Positions 46,321-60,010 of a stretch of DNA of 64,000 nucleotides are shown here, piece by piece. Under the pieces are notes generated by a model. It ran no database searches. It was not told where the DNA came from and saw only the letters and a list, made by a program, of their open reading frames with translations. The DNA comes from Pegea sp. RAD2-039 (taxonomy: Eukaryota > Chordata > Thaliacea > Salpida > Salpidae), in contig JAQGEQ010000140.1 of the NCBI GenBank assembly GCA_034620365.1, forward strand, positions 124,001-188,000, written 5' to 3'. The position numbers were made by a program, and so were the translations under genes. Within the stretch, counting starts at the first letter, position 1. Every line of letters starts with the position of its first letter.

Positions 46321-49195
46321 TTAAAATGGGAAATTTTCACAGATGTCAGGTACACATGGTTGATAACTGACTATGACTTCATCAATCCTTTCATTCGTTC
46401 TTGCAACTTCTTTCCATTCGTTTGTTACTTCATTGTAACATTCGACAATTTTATCATCATCTATTCCAGAATAACTTCCTGAAACAATCAACAAGCTCAT
46501 CACAATTATGCAAATTATTGTAAACGTCATAAACATTTTATTAAAAAGTTTTTCAATTCCAAACATAAGAAAAGTTTTACCAAAAACATAAATCTTCTTA
46601 TTAAATACAACAGCTTTTGGAAATCCTCTTGCATATTTCATACTTGCTACAAACTCCCAATTATCATTGAGGACATCGTATCTTTCAACAGTCTTTAAAT
46701 ATTCTCCTTCATTCCAACCACCAATGGCGTAGATATAATTGCCAAGTGTGACTACAGCTTTAATGATTTTAAAATTAGTTACCATCATAAGATCAAAACG
46801 TCATCGTGACGTCATTTACAAGTACCTGGTCCACTTCGAGGTGTCAACATCGATTTTACAGAACTCCATTCGTCCCTCTGTGGATCATATTTATCCACAC
46901 AAGAAACTGGGTCAAACAAATCTTCGTCACCACCGACAACATACAACATCCGGTTGAAGACAGCACAACCGAAAAAGTTAAGAAATCTATTTAATGAAGC
47001 TCTTTGCGTCCATTCATCAGTGATCGGATCGTATCTGGAAATAACATAATAGTTTTTGACAAATGAAGTTTTGGTTGAAATCTCATTTCATCACTCACTT
47101 TACTATTCCAGTTTTATTTAAATAATGAGAATCATCATAATAATCTTTAAGAATGTACAATTCATTTTCAATAACTCCAAATCTCGGCCAACATATTCGA
47201 CCGTCTAAATACAAGTTATCTTCTAAACTTTTGCACTTCTTCCACTCATTTAAAATTGGGTCGTATCTAGAAATGTGATGACGTCATATTTAGTTTGCAA
47301 TCATGATGTCATCATTTGCTTCATGCTTCTAACCTTTCCATATCACCATTCCACTTGAACATATAAATGAAACCGTTTAGGACAACAGATCTTGAAATAC
47401 GTGAAAAACATATCTTTGGGAGTTTAAACCAAACATCTGTTTCAGACAAACAGAACTTTGCACTTTCCAAAGATTTCTCATCAGATCTATCGGATTCATC
47501 AACGATGTAGATCACCTGTGACGTCATATGTCAGTGGTTGAAGTGAAAAGTATTTAATTAAATAATCTTACCTGCCGAATATCAAGTTGTCTTGGCTTAC
47601 TTTCAATTGGGATGTAAGCTTTGAGGTCATCGAGGACCTTGCTGAGATACTCATAACAAGTATCTCTAATTACATCACAACTTTCTAATTTCATCGAGAT
47701 AAAATTTGGATTTATCAGATGGCATCGTACCTAGAGAAATCACAATTTTATACTCACAAGTCTACAACTTTATAGTTTCTAGATACTTACGTTCTTAATT
47801 AACTTATTTAAACAATGTTTTCTTGAAGTTAAATCATATTTGATCCAATCTAAAAGAGCATTGAATACTTGGGATTCACAAATCACATGAAGCTCATCTT
47901 TTGAAATTAGTTTACAAATTACAGAGTCTGGTTGTAATTTGAATTCATCACTTTTTGAAATCTGGTAAAAATCATGAAATCAATCAAAAAGTTTTCTTAT
48001 TAAATATGAAAAGAACAAAATCAGTAGAAATAAGGAAGCAAGTAAATATTTCATAAATATTTAAGTTTGATGAAGTAGAAAAAATCTTTCTACTTAAAAT
48101 GTTTTAGCCAAGAAAATAACATTTCTCTATTTTCTTACTTCTATAAAGTTTTTTCCAATAAATTTTCCTATTTTCGTTGAAAGCTCCAAAAATCCCTAAT
48201 TCTCAGCAAATGTTGCAAATTCGAAGCAGTTGGAAATCTCTATTTGACTTTCCAAAAAGCTGTAATTGATAAAGCATAATTACAAAAACTATTGAAAGAA
48301 ACTGATTTGAAAAAAATAGCTTACTTGCTACATAAATTCTCTAAACCATTTATTTGAAATATGGAATCTGCAATCATCAGTTTCTCAACGTTTTCTTCAT
48401 TGATTTGTATTTTGTTTGTGTAAATGTATCCTAGAAGATCAGAGAATACATTTGGGTCTACCTCATTTAAGGTAACTTCACGAGAATATGATTCTTTAAA
48501 TCCACCACCTTAATAAATTCAAATAGTTTTTTGTATATTCAGTTATTTTCACAATTGAAGTTGAATCTTGAATCTAACTTACCACGAAACATTGCTTCAA
48601 AATAAGGTGAAGCAGCAGCTAATATACGTTTGTCACAATTGAAACTTCTTTCAAATTCATTTAATTTCACTTTGATGCTAACATCATGAACCTGAGAATC
48701 TTCAGAAGAGTCATTCAGTTTAAGTTGATGAAGATTTGTACAATTATCAACTTCCGAAACTTCATCTCTAAAATTATCAAAAGTATAATTTACTTTAGTA
48801 TCAAATTAAAAATAAAGAATTAGAAACAAGTTTGATAAAATAAAAAAGTGAATAATTAAAATCAAAAATATTTATTTCAGTTCTTAAATTTATAAATAAT
48901 TAAAACAATAAAATTTAAATTCTTTTAAATGATTGAGTAACACTAAAATGACTCTAAAACAAATTATAAATATAATAATTACAAGTTAAAATTGATAAAA
49001 TTTAAGTTATTAATCTTTCTAGATGCAACATAAATAATTTTCTAATCTGTTTTTATTTAAAATAAAAAGTGAATTTAAAGTAAGTTTACTTAGCGAACAA
49101 TTTTAAGTGAAGACACAAAATTCTACTAACCTTTTATCATCTGTAGTTGGCATAATTGAATCGAAAACAACTTTGCTATTTAATCTATCTACCAT
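46321..49195 (-). pseudogene. Copy 6: BTB-BACK-Kelch gene with a nonsense codon in BACK
   Basis: Exon 1 is 49131-49195; all exons and splice sites are present. In exon 4 the conserved AENYGF of BACK reads AEN-stop-GF: TAT is changed to TAG at 48196-48198 on the plus strand. Translation would end after BTB and a small part of BACK, about residue 168. The rest of the frame is open. Exon 8 is 168 nt (47099-47266), 13 codons longer than in copies 1-3, with an added NLYLDGR-type segment and a YYDDSHYLNKT loop. Exon 10 has AIGGWNEGEYLKTVERY and exon 11 has GSYSGIDDDKIVECY. A single point change separates this copy from an open frame, so a very recent loss or a sequencing or assembly error should be considered. 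Confidence 0.8.
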
Positions 49196-50342
49196 TTTGA
49201 TGTAATTAACAAGTTTAGAAAATCTACCAACTGTTGATGTTATATAAATGAATTAGTAGATTTATATAAACAGTTTAATTTTAAAACTACCAAATAAATC
49301 GAATTATCGGATAAATAATCTAAAATAAATAATAAATAATCTCAAAAGAAAAAAAGTATTTGAATTAAATATTAGCAATTTTTATAAAACATTTAAAATA
49401 ATTTTTTTAGAACTTGTAACAGTAAAACGCCGAACATATTTTGATAAAAAGTAATTATTATAATCATAAACTACCAAGGTTAAATTAGTTAAAATTAAAT
49501 ACAAAAATATAAAATCATAAGAAAATATATTAAATTATAGAAACGATTTAATCAAGTAGCATCATTAAAATTAAAAGAAAAATATTTCACTAAAATAAAT
49601 TAAAAAAGTTTGATATAAAAAGAAAAATTTCGAAAAAGATTAATTAAAAATGTTTTCCAAAAATTAAAAAAATAGTAGATAAAACAAAACGATGATAAAT
49701 TTTTCAATAAAAGTAAATATAATTCTTATAAAGAGATTTATTCAAAGTAATAAGAAGACAACTAACAATAACGACAACTGCAATAATGATAGACGCTAGC
49801 TACAAGTAGTTAATTAGTAGATGACAGTAATCTGAAAACGAATGATGAAAACCATTTACGTCGGCGGCAAAATATTTTACTGTTATATTATAATTACTAA
49901 TACTATTGAAATAATATTATAGGTAGCTGTAAATAAAAGTACTATAATTTAAAATTGTAAAATCTAAAAATGAATAATTACAACATATGTAAAAATCATC
50001 AGAAAAAATTCAAATAATTCGAAATTAGAAATATCCAAAAATCTACAAAATAATTTCAAAAATAAATCAATCTAGAAAATTAAAAAAATATTTTTATTTT
50101 CTCTAACTTGTTGAAAGAAATCGAAAAATCATTTTCATAATTAACATTATATAGTAACTAGAATAAATAATTTGTTTAAGACCTTTCTGAAATTAATAGT
50201 AAAAGTAGTAGAGCATGTGAAGCCTTTGATGTTAGCATGAACTACATTGTTGTTAGATTAGTTTGCTTCAAAACTTTCTAGTTTGAGATCTTTTGCTGTC
50301 ACGTTAAAATTTATTTTGACAGAAACAAGAAAATCGAAAACA
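49196..50342. other. 5' flank of copy 6
   Basis: Conserved non-coding flank with the GC-rich block at 49858-49879. The part at 49885-50040 is rearranged compared with the other units (short insertion with ATTACTAATACTATTG and loss of some following sequence). Confidence 0.5.
49858..49879. promoter_or_regulatory. Conserved GC-rich block upstream of copy 6
   Basis: GTCGGCGGCAAAATATT core, about 665 bp upstream of the copy 6 ATG. Confidence 0.35.
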
Positions 50343-50516
50343 GAAAGTTTTTATTTTAATTTCATTAGCTTTCGACAAGGTCCATGTTTTGCTAACGTAC
50401 GATAGCTTACAAGAGACAAACGCTCTATAAATGGTCGCCTTAGTTTTAAAAGATAGCTTTGTATTATGCCAGATTAAATGTACCAGGTGTCCTACTGATG
50501 CAAATGCTGATATCAG
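50343..50516 (-). pseudogene. RTE-like reverse transcriptase relic (unit 6)
   Basis: Copy of the same relic, closest to those of units 1 and 7 (shared GATAGCTTACAAGAG-type changes). Confidence 0.5.
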
Positions 50517-53185
50517 CTTCTATTGATATTAATGATGTTATTGGTTAGCCCAAATAAGCTTCATGATGCTATCATGAGGTGGTTGGTGAAAAGTCGCTGA
50601 AGAGATTATTAAAGAGATTATCTTTTATTAGTTACAACAATAAAGTCAAACAGTTATTTTATTTATTCAAAAATGTAAAGAAAACTCTGACAAACTAATT
50701 ATTAAACAACTGAAAGAATTTCTGCTGAACTTTATAAGCTATGTAGATGGAAAGAAATTGATACTTTCTGTATTGAAATTCAACTATATATATTTATTGA
50801 ATTTACAATAGAAGTCTATTATATAGATGTTTATGATATAAAAAGTAGATTCGAGATCAATAAATAAAAATTTGCTTTCATGGTTTACTATTACACATTT
50901 TTTTGAAACAACTATATTCATCCAAAGTTTGGAAAGATAACTTCAGCGTTCGATAGAAAACATTACTCTTTACCAAGTATAAATATTTTGTATCTTTGAC
51001 GACAAAGTTGGAATCTATCTTAAATTTTATAAACCACATTTTTATATACAACCGAAATAAATTTTCTCCAATTCGTTGTTATTCCATCTAATCAGTAGAA
51101 AAAACAATCTTACATTGATATGAGCTTATTAAACTAAACTTGCTTAATGTAATGCTTTCATCAGCTTTCGAATACGAAGCTTTGACGTTAAAAACTGAAG
51201 TAATTACCACTTTTCAAACTTTATGCTTCTAGCATATGCACTTACTACTATAAATCTTTGATAATATTTGAAAAAGTTACAGCTGCAAACATATACGACC
51301 ATAGGACTTTCATTTTTGCATAATTCCTGAATACTTTATAGCCTCATAGAAACTCTTACAAGACAATTCTGAAAATAAAATTCAGTTTTTGCTGAATTGT
51401 ATTATTCTAAAAATATTAATTTAACATAAAGTTGATACTAGATTTTAAAATTTCAAATGTTTTTAGATACATAATCGTTGATATATTAATTGTATAAAAT
51501 TTTGTTTTACTAAAAGGCTAAATAACAAAGTTAGATTGAAGTATGATTGAAATGAATAAATAGTATGTTTTAACTTCTTAAACATCAGTGTAATAATCAA
51601 TAATACGAAATTTATTAAATTAGATGTTTTGTTTAGTTGCTATTTGACATCAATGTTCATTTAAACTGAAAGAATTTTGTAGTGATGAAAAATATATCTA
51701 ATCTGTTTGTGATTAAAATCAAGTTTGACTTGAATAAAGTCTTCTGTAAAAGAAACTTGTCAATATTTTCTAATTTGCAGTTTTTTTAACTGTTTATTTT
51801 ACATCTCTTGAATTTGTATGATGATCTTTTATAACATTTGATTTTACAAGAATTGCAACAAATAAATTACCTTCTATTATGTAGAATATTAAAAGCAATT
51901 CACAAATTAATAAATTTGTTATTTCTGATTTTATGATTCTGATTTTGTGACTACTATTTGTCACTTTACAACTTGATTAGCTTAGAAACAATAAAAAACT
52001 TGCAGATTGCCTAATCTCAAAGAAATGTTAACCAAGTGATGGAGAAAAAGAAGATCAAGAAGACATATGCGATGCAAATATCATGACATTGAGCAAAATC
52101 AATGGTTTCACTTCAATAATCATAAAAGAATTTCTTTTCCTAGCATCGTAGACAAACTATTTTTTACTCACTTTGAAAGCTAATCAATAACCTGCTTGCG
52201 TTTAATTTCATGTTTGATTAAAAACAATCAAAACTTACTACTAATAAACACTTAACTTATTCAAATATTTTTATTTTAGAAGTCTTAATTACGTTTATAT
52301 AAATATTACTAATCGGAAATTGTGGCCATATTTATTATATTATTTAAATAAGCTTATATGTTATACTTTATAATTGATATTGCCTTATTACAGAAAGATC
52401 CTAATACATCTATCACTTATGATGTATGCTTAGATAGCATCAATGATAAGTAATTATCACGAGTATATTACATTTACTGTGAAGCATGGAGTCATTTCAA
52501 ATACTGCATGAAGAATTAAGCATTTAATCTTCTGTGTTAGATGAAAATGACAAAAAGAGGCTACTGGTTTTTTTCAGTTTTCTTACGTAGTTGTGTAAAG
52601 AATGTAAAATGATCAATAAACCAAATAAAAGTAGTTTAGATTTACCAAGTACCAAGATACATGCTGAAACTAAGGACTTGTTTAAAAGTTGACCTCCTAA
52701 AAAGAAGACTTGATAAATGAGATTCAAGCTTAGTAGCTCTCATATGCTAATGTAACTAAAACAAACTTTGAAATATCAAACTAAACAAAATATTCAAATT
52801 TCTTAAATGAAGAATAACTTCAAAACAAAATTCTCTAGCATCACCTAAACTATGTAAACCCTGGCTGATATTACTGTAAAGAACTTTAAATTAGAATCAT
52901 CAACATCTCAGGCTCTAAAACAGATGATCAACAGAAGATTTTCAAACTTTTCTAAAGTCTGTAGAGGATAATGATCTTCTGAAATAAACGACATCAACGT
53001 GTTTTACTAAGTTGGTTCAACATCTTTCAATAAAAAATCAATTCTACTAAATGTTTCAAATGAATCAACGAGAAATAAAATCATAAAAACATCAGCATCA
53101 GTTGTTTTTGAAAATAAACACGACCTCAAAAGCAACTTTATACTGAAAATAAACTTCACAGCAATCTACTAGTAAAATTTATTTA
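50517..53185. other. Unit 6 spacer: common spacer, head block, module Y copy 4
   Basis: Block X is absent, as in unit 1, which this spacer resembles closely from end to end. The hydrophobic minus-strand frame of module Y recurs at 52524-52727. No gene supported. Confidence 0.45.
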
Positions 53186-56069
53186 TTAAAATGGGAAATT
53201 TACACATATGTCAGGTACACATGGTTGATAGCTGACTACTACTTGATCAATCCATTCATTCGTTCTTGCAACTTCTTTCCATTCATTTGTTACTTCATTG
53301 TAACATTCGACAATTTTAACAACATCATCTCTTACAGATAAACCTCCTGAAACAATCAACAAGTTCATCACAATTATGCAAATTATTGTAAACATCCTAA
53401 AAATTTTATTAAAAAGTTTTTCAATTCCAAACATAAGAAAAGTTTTACCAAAAACATAAATCTTCTTATTAAAGACAACAGCTTTTGGGCATCTCCTTGC
53501 ATATCTCATACTTGCTACAAACTCCCAATTATCATTGAGGACATCGTATCTTTCAACAGTCTTTAAATATGCTCCTTCATTATTACCACCAATGGCGTAG
53601 ATATAGTTGCCAAGTGTGACTACATCTTTAATGATTTTAAAATTAGTTACCATCATAAGATCAAAACGTCATCGTGACGTCATCAACAAATACCTAGAAA
53701 ACTTTGAGGTGTCAACATCGATTTTACAGAACTCCATTCGTCCCTCTGTGGATCATATTTCTCCACACAAGAAACTGGGTAAAACAAATCTTCGTTACCA
53801 CCGACAACATACAACATCCGGTTGAAGACAGCACAACCGAAAAAGTTAAGAAATCTATTTAATGAAGCTCTTTGCGTCCATTCATCAGTGATCGGATCGT
53901 ATCTGGAAATAACATAATAGTTTTTGACAAATGAAGTTTTGGTTGAAATCTCATTTCATCACTCACTTTACTATTCTAGTTTTTATTTAAATAATGAGAA
54001 TCATCATAATAATCTTTAAGAATGTACAATTCATTTTCAATAACTCCAAATGTCGTCCAACACATTCGACCGTCTAAATACAAGATATCTTCTAAACGTT
54101 TGCACTTCTTCCACTCATTTAAAATTGGGTCGTATCTAGAAATGTGATGACGTCATATTTAGTTTGCAATGATGATGTCATCATTTGCTTCATGCTTCTA
54201 ACCTTTCCATATCACCATTCCACTTGAACATATAAATGAAACCGTTTAGGACAACAGATCTTGAAATACGTGAAAAACATATCTTTGGGAGTTTAAACCA
54301 AACATCTGTTTCAGACAAACAGAACTTTGCACTTTCCAAAGATTTCTCATCAGATCTACCAGATCCATCAATGATGTAGATCACCTGTGACGTCATATGT
54401 CAGTGGTTGAAGTGAAAAGTATTTAATTAAATAATCTTACCTGCCGAATATCAAGTTGTCTTGGCTTACTTTCAATTGGGATGTAAGCTTTGAGGTCATC
54501 GAGGACCTTGCTGAGATACTCATAACAAGTATCTCTAATTACATCACAACTTTCTAATTTCATCGAGATAAAATTTGGATTTATCAGATGGCATCGTACC
54601 TAGAGAAATCACAATTTTATACTCACAAGTCTACAACTTTATAGTTTCTAGATACTTACGTTCTTAATTAACTTATTTAAACAATGTTTTCTTGAAGTTA
54701 AATCATATTTGATCCAATCTAAAAGAGCATTGAATACTTGGGATTCACAAATCACATGAAGCTCATCTTTTGAAATTATTTTACAAATTACAGAGTCTGG
54801 TTGTAATTTGAATTCATCACTTTTTGAAATCTGGTAAAAATCATGAGATCAATCAAAAACTTTTTCTTATTAAATATGAAAAGAACAAAATCAGTAGAAA
54901 TAACGAAGCAAGTAAATATTTCATAAATATTTAAGTTTGATGAAGTAGAAAAAATCTTTCTACTTAAAATGTTTTAGTCAAGAAAATAACATTTCTCTAT
55001 TTTCTTACTTCTATAAAGTTTTTTCCAATAAATTTTCCTATTTTCGTTGAAAGCTCCAAAAATCCATAATTCTCAGCAAATGTTGCAAATTCGAAGCAGT
55101 TGGAAATCTCTATTTGACTTTCCAAAAAGCTGTAATTGATAAAGTATAATTACAAAAACTATTGAAAGAAACTGAATTATAAAACTAGCTTACTTGCTAC
55201 ATAACTTCTCTAAGCCATTTATTTGAAATATGGAATCTGCAATCATCAGTTTCTCAACGTTTTCTTCATTGATTTGTATTTTGTTTGTGTAAATGTATCC
55301 TAGAAGATCAGAGAATACATTTGGGTCTACCTCATTTAAGGTAACTTCACGAGAATATGATTCTTTAAATCCACCACCTTAATAAATTCAAATAGTTTTT
55401 TGTTGATATATTCAGTTATTTTTACAATTGAAGTTGAATCTTGAATCTAACTTACCACGAAACATTGCTTCAAAATAAGGTGAAGCAGCAACTAATATAC
55501 GTTTGTCACAATTGAAACTTCTTTCAAATTCATTTAATTTCACTTTGATGCTAACATCATGAATCTGAGAATCTTCAGAAGAGTCATTCAGTTTAAGTTG
55601 ATGAAGATTTGTACAATTATCAACTTCCGAAACTTCATCTCTAAAATTATTAAAAGTATAATTTACTTTAGTATCAAATTATAATTAAAGAATTAGAAAC
55701 AAGTTTGATAAAATAAAAAAAGTCAATAATTAAAATCAAAAATACTTAATTCAGTTCTTAAATTTATAAATAAAAAAAACAATAAAATTTAAATTCTTCT
55801 AAATGATTGAGTAACACTAAAATGACTCTAAAACAAATTAGAAATATAATAATTACAAGTTAAAATCGATGAAATTTAAGTTATTAATCTTTTTAAATGC
55901 AACATAAATAATTCTCTAATCTGTTTTTATTTTAAATAAAAAGTGAATTTAAAGTAAGTTTACTTAGCGAACAATTTTAAGTGAAGACACAAAATTCTAC
56001 TAACCTTTTATCATCTGTAGGTGGGATAATTGAATCGAAAACAACTTTGCTATTTAATCTATCTACCAT
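53186..56069 (-). pseudogene. Copy 7: BTB-BACK-Kelch gene with frameshift and stop in exon 8
   Basis: Exon 1 is 56005-56069; BTB and BACK exons are open and carry the extra glycine codon at exon 3. Exon 8 (53967-54135) is 169 nt against 168 nt in copy 6. One extra A (T on the plus strand, in the run at 53980-53984) shifts the frame and reaches a TAG at 53976-53978, three codons before the donor. The predicted product is BTB plus BACK plus about one and a half kelch repeats, roughly 410 residues. The downstream exons are still open (AIGGNNEGAYLKTVERY, RRCPKAVVF, GGLSVRDDVVKIVECY as in copy 1). It is a recent pseudogene or a truncated adaptor lacking most of the target-binding domain. Confidence 0.8.
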
Positions 56070-57230
56070 TTTGATGGAATTAAAAAGTTTAGAAAATCTA
56101 CCAACTGTTGATGTTATATAAATGAATTAGTAGATTTATATAAACAGTTTAATTTTAAAACTACCAAATAAATCGAAATATCGGATAAATAATCTAAAAT
56201 AAATAATAAATAATATCAAAAGAAAAAAAGTATTTGAATTAAATATTAGCAATTTTTTTAAAACTTTTAAAATAAATTTTTTAGAACTTGTAACAGTAAA
56301 ACGCCGAACATATTTTGATAAAAAGTAATTATTATAATCATAAACTACCAAGGTTAAATTAGTTAAAATTAAATACAAAAATATAAAATCATAAGAAAAT
56401 GTATTAAATTATAAAAATTAATTCAATCAAGTAGCATCATTAAAATTAAAAAAAATATTTCACTAAAATAAATTAAAAAAGTTTGATATAAAAAGAAAAA
56501 TTTAGAAAAAGATTAATTAAAAATGTTTTCCAAAAATTAAAAAAAAAAATAGTAGATAAACAAAACGATGATAAATCTTTCAATGAAAGTAAAGATAATT
56601 CTTATAAAGAGATTTATTCAAAGTAATAAGAAGACAACTAACAATAATGACAACCACAACAATGATTGACGCTTGTTACAAGTAGTTAATCCGCAGATGA
56701 CAGTAATCTGAAAACGAATGATGAAAACCATTTACGTCGGCGGCAAAATATTTTACAATTATATTATAGGTAGTTATAAATAAAAGTAGTATAAGTTGAA
56801 TTTTGTAAATCTATAAATGAATAATTAAAATATATGTTAAATAATAATAAATAATATTAACATTTGTTAAAAAATATAAAACTCATCAAGAAAAGTTAGA
56901 ATAATTCGAAATTAGAAAAACGTAAAACGCTACAAAATAATTTCAACGATAAATCAATCTAGAAAATTAGAAAAAATATTTTTATTTTCTCTAACTTGTT
57001 GAAAGAAATCGAAAAATCATTTTCAAAGTTAACATTATATAGTAACTAGAAAAAATAATTTGTTTAAGACCTTTCTGAAATTATTAGTAAAAGTAGTAGA
57101 GCATGTGAAGCCTTTGATGTTAGCATGAACTACATTGTTGGCAGATTAGTTTGCTTCAAAACTTTCTAGTTTGAGATCTTTTGCTGTCACGTTAAAATTT
57201 ATTTTGACAGAGACAAGAAAATCGAAAACA
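56070..57230. other. 5' flank of copy 7
   Basis: Conserved non-coding flank with the GC-rich block at 56734-56755 and the 80-codon hydrophobic frame at 56136-56378, which I do not call as a gene. Confidence 0.5.
56734..56755. promoter_or_regulatory. Conserved GC-rich block upstream of copy 7
   Basis: GTCGGCGGCAAAATATT core, same relative place as in the other units. Confidence 0.35.
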
Positions 57231-57405
57231 GAACGTTTTTATTTTAATTTCATTAGCTTTCGACAAGGTCCATGTTTTGCTAACGTACGATAGCTTACAA
57301 GAGACAAACGCTCTATAAATGGTCGCCTTAGTTTTAAAAGATAGCTTTGTATTATGCCAGATTAAATGTACCAGGTGTCCTACTGATGCAAATGCTGATA
57401 TCAGC
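57231..57405 (-). pseudogene. RTE-like reverse transcriptase relic (unit 7)
   Basis: Eighth copy of the relic; same strand and position relative to the kelch gene as in all other units. Confidence 0.5.
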
Positions 57406-58973
57406 TTCTATTGATATTAATGATGTTATTGGTTAGCCCAAATAAGCTTCATGATGCTATCATGAGGTGGTTGGTGAAAAGTCGCTGAAGAGATTATTAA
57501 AGAGATTATCTTTTATTAGTTACAACAATAAAGTCAAACAGTTATTTTATTTATTCAAAAATGTAAAGAAAACTCTGACAAATTAATTATTAAACAACTA
57601 AAAGAATTTCTGCTGAATTTTATAAGCTATGTAGATAGAAAAAAATTGATACTTTCTCTATTTAAATTCAATTGTATATATTTATTGAATTTACAATAGA
57701 AGTCTATTATATAGATGTTTATGATATAAAAAGTAGATTCGAGATCAATACATATGAATTTTTTTTCATGGTTTACTATTACACCTTTTTTTGAAACAAC
57801 TTATTCATTTATAGTTTGGAAAGATAACTTCAGCGTTCGATAGGAAACATTACTCTTTATCAAGTATAAATATTTTGTATCTTTTACGACAAAGGTGGAA
57901 TCTATCTTAATTTTATAAACCACATTTTTATATACAATCGATTTAACCTTTCTCCAATTCGTTGTTATTCCATCTAATTAGTAGTAAAAACATTCATTTA
58001 AAAATTCTGGAAGTTTATTTTCTTCAATTTTCGGCTGTTTTAAGATCAACATTCTGGTTGACATTTAATAATGAACAATGATAGAAAAATGATTCTTAGA
58101 TAAACTGAAACCTAATTTTTTGTATAGTTGTTTGATAATAATAATTTCTTAACTTTAAAATTTCATTATTTATATAAATGTGGTTTGTAAAAGCATGAAT
58201 TAATAAAAGTTTTGAAATTATTTGTCAGTTTTGTTTAAACTGAAATGTTTTATAACAATAACTTACATAAATATTTCCTAAATACAAATGTCAAAATTAA
58301 ACTTTTACTGAAAGTGAACACTGAAACGTATTTTAAAAACTCAGTTTAGTTTACAATTGATTATTAACCACTTCAACAAGAGTCTTTTCTAACTACTTTC
58401 CAAATATTTTATTTTGATTTCATTATTATTTCTTTAAAATCTTATCTTATGACCCAAATACGATAAACTTTATAAAAAGTAAAAAATATTACTTTTCTAA
58501 AACTTTCATTATTATTATAAGGATATTAGTTGGTTACACTAAAATGACTTGAAATTTTAAACTAGTCAATTATTAGGTTTTATAAACTGTGGAGGTAAAT
58601 CTAACTACTAATCTATTAAACAAAGAGAAATATTTGTGGAAATAAAACAACTTTAGACAATTGATTGAATTTCAACCTAGATAATCATCGTGATAGATAA
58701 TCATATATTAATAGTAATTACCTACTCTCAAACTTTATGCTTCCAGCATATTCACTTACTACTATAAATCTCTGATAATATTTGAAAATCGTTGCATATA
58801 CCAACAAATAATTTTAAAAACAAAAGAAACTTTAAAACGAACTATTTGGATAAAATTTGAACTTTTTAATAAAATTGTTTCAAAGTATTCATATTTTAAT
58901 CACTTTTCAATTATCTTAAATTTTTGTCAAAATAAATTTTAGTAATAATCATAAATCAATTTTTCATTTGTAG
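57406..58973. other. Unit 7 spacer: common spacer, block X, start of module W copy 2
   Basis: Block X at about 57975-58700, then the head block and module W, nearly identical to 2024-3580. Non-coding. Confidence 0.45.
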
Positions 58974-60010
58974 AGCTGAGTTTGTAGATCCCTTATCATC
59001 AATGAATCCTTTATCAGGAGATCCTTTATCTCTTCTTGCTAATGAAAATATGAGTCAAAAGGTTTCTTTCTAAATGTTATTTTTTATTTGATGGTAATTG
59101 TGTTAATTTGACATTTTATAAAATATCATTTTTAACATATATATAAATATTGTAATATAATAAAAAAACGTTAGAAAGAATCAATTATTTCCAGATTATG
59201 AATGAAATAACTGATTATGAAGATGATAAGTTTGATGTAGATGAATGGGAATCTTATAAAATGAAAATATTAAATATATTTACAATATAACATTTCTTAG
59301 GTACACTAGTATTCGAACGAATCTTGTCTAAATGTACTGAAATGTCTTCAAGTTCGTTCACTGGATTCTGTCTTGTTTATCAAAGAACGCTCATGAGGTT
59401 CTATGATTGTTGTGTCAACTACTTCTTCTCAATTACGATTTTAAAGGAGACATTGACAGAAGTCCTGGATAAATGCAAGAACTTTGATCACAGTCTTCTT
59501 CTCATCAATTGTTGCCTGGTCACTTTCAGGAGTGGTTATATCGCAGCGAGATCCTTTTCAATTTGTCGTTAAATCTGTTCATTTGAAGAAACTGTGGTTC
59601 ACAAGGTCCATCTCAACAATTTATCTATTACTTTTCTCAACTAAGAAATTTAGTTGCTGGCATTGGAAGCGGTAGTATGATCATGGGTTTATTTAGATGG
59701 ATTAGCTTGATCATATATAATGAAAGTGTTGCTAGAGCGTGAAGCTTTAACATTAGAAGAAGCAGTGACAGTGAAAGATGCCTGGTGGCATACTTCGGGA
59801 CTGGAAGATTATATAAAGCTTCAGAAGAAATTAAGCTTACACGTAGAAGAGTTTCTTTGTGGGGTTTTATGGGATATTATTCATATGTTGACGAAGAATC
59901 TTTCTACAAAATGCTCGATTTTAGTCGTAAGTAAAAGCATTCAAAATTAACTTAAACAGAAAATAAAAATCGTTTTTTTGCAGCACAAGAAGAGGACATA
60001 CAGTTTTGAT
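58974..60010 (+). pseudogene. VPS35L-like pseudogene, module W copy 2
   Basis: Near-identical second copy of the pseudogene at 3581-4616. Exon A is 58974-59061 and exon B starts at 59195 and ends in a TAA after KMKILN. The TLVFERILSKC exon follows an acceptor at about 59300, and the LEDYIKL/WDIIHML piece is at 59720-59928. The same internal loss and frame changes are present, so the gene was already broken before the module was duplicated. Small differences from copy 1 include NFDHS for NSDHS and a C-to-T type change that gives a TGA in one frame near 59740. Confidence 0.6.

Noticed and set aside
56136-56378. 80-codon hydrophobic minus-strand frame just upstream of exon 1 (also 39989-40231 and 24657-24857)
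   Set aside because: Very AT-rich, differs in length between units, is broken in most, and sits in the 5' UTR position; most likely chance.
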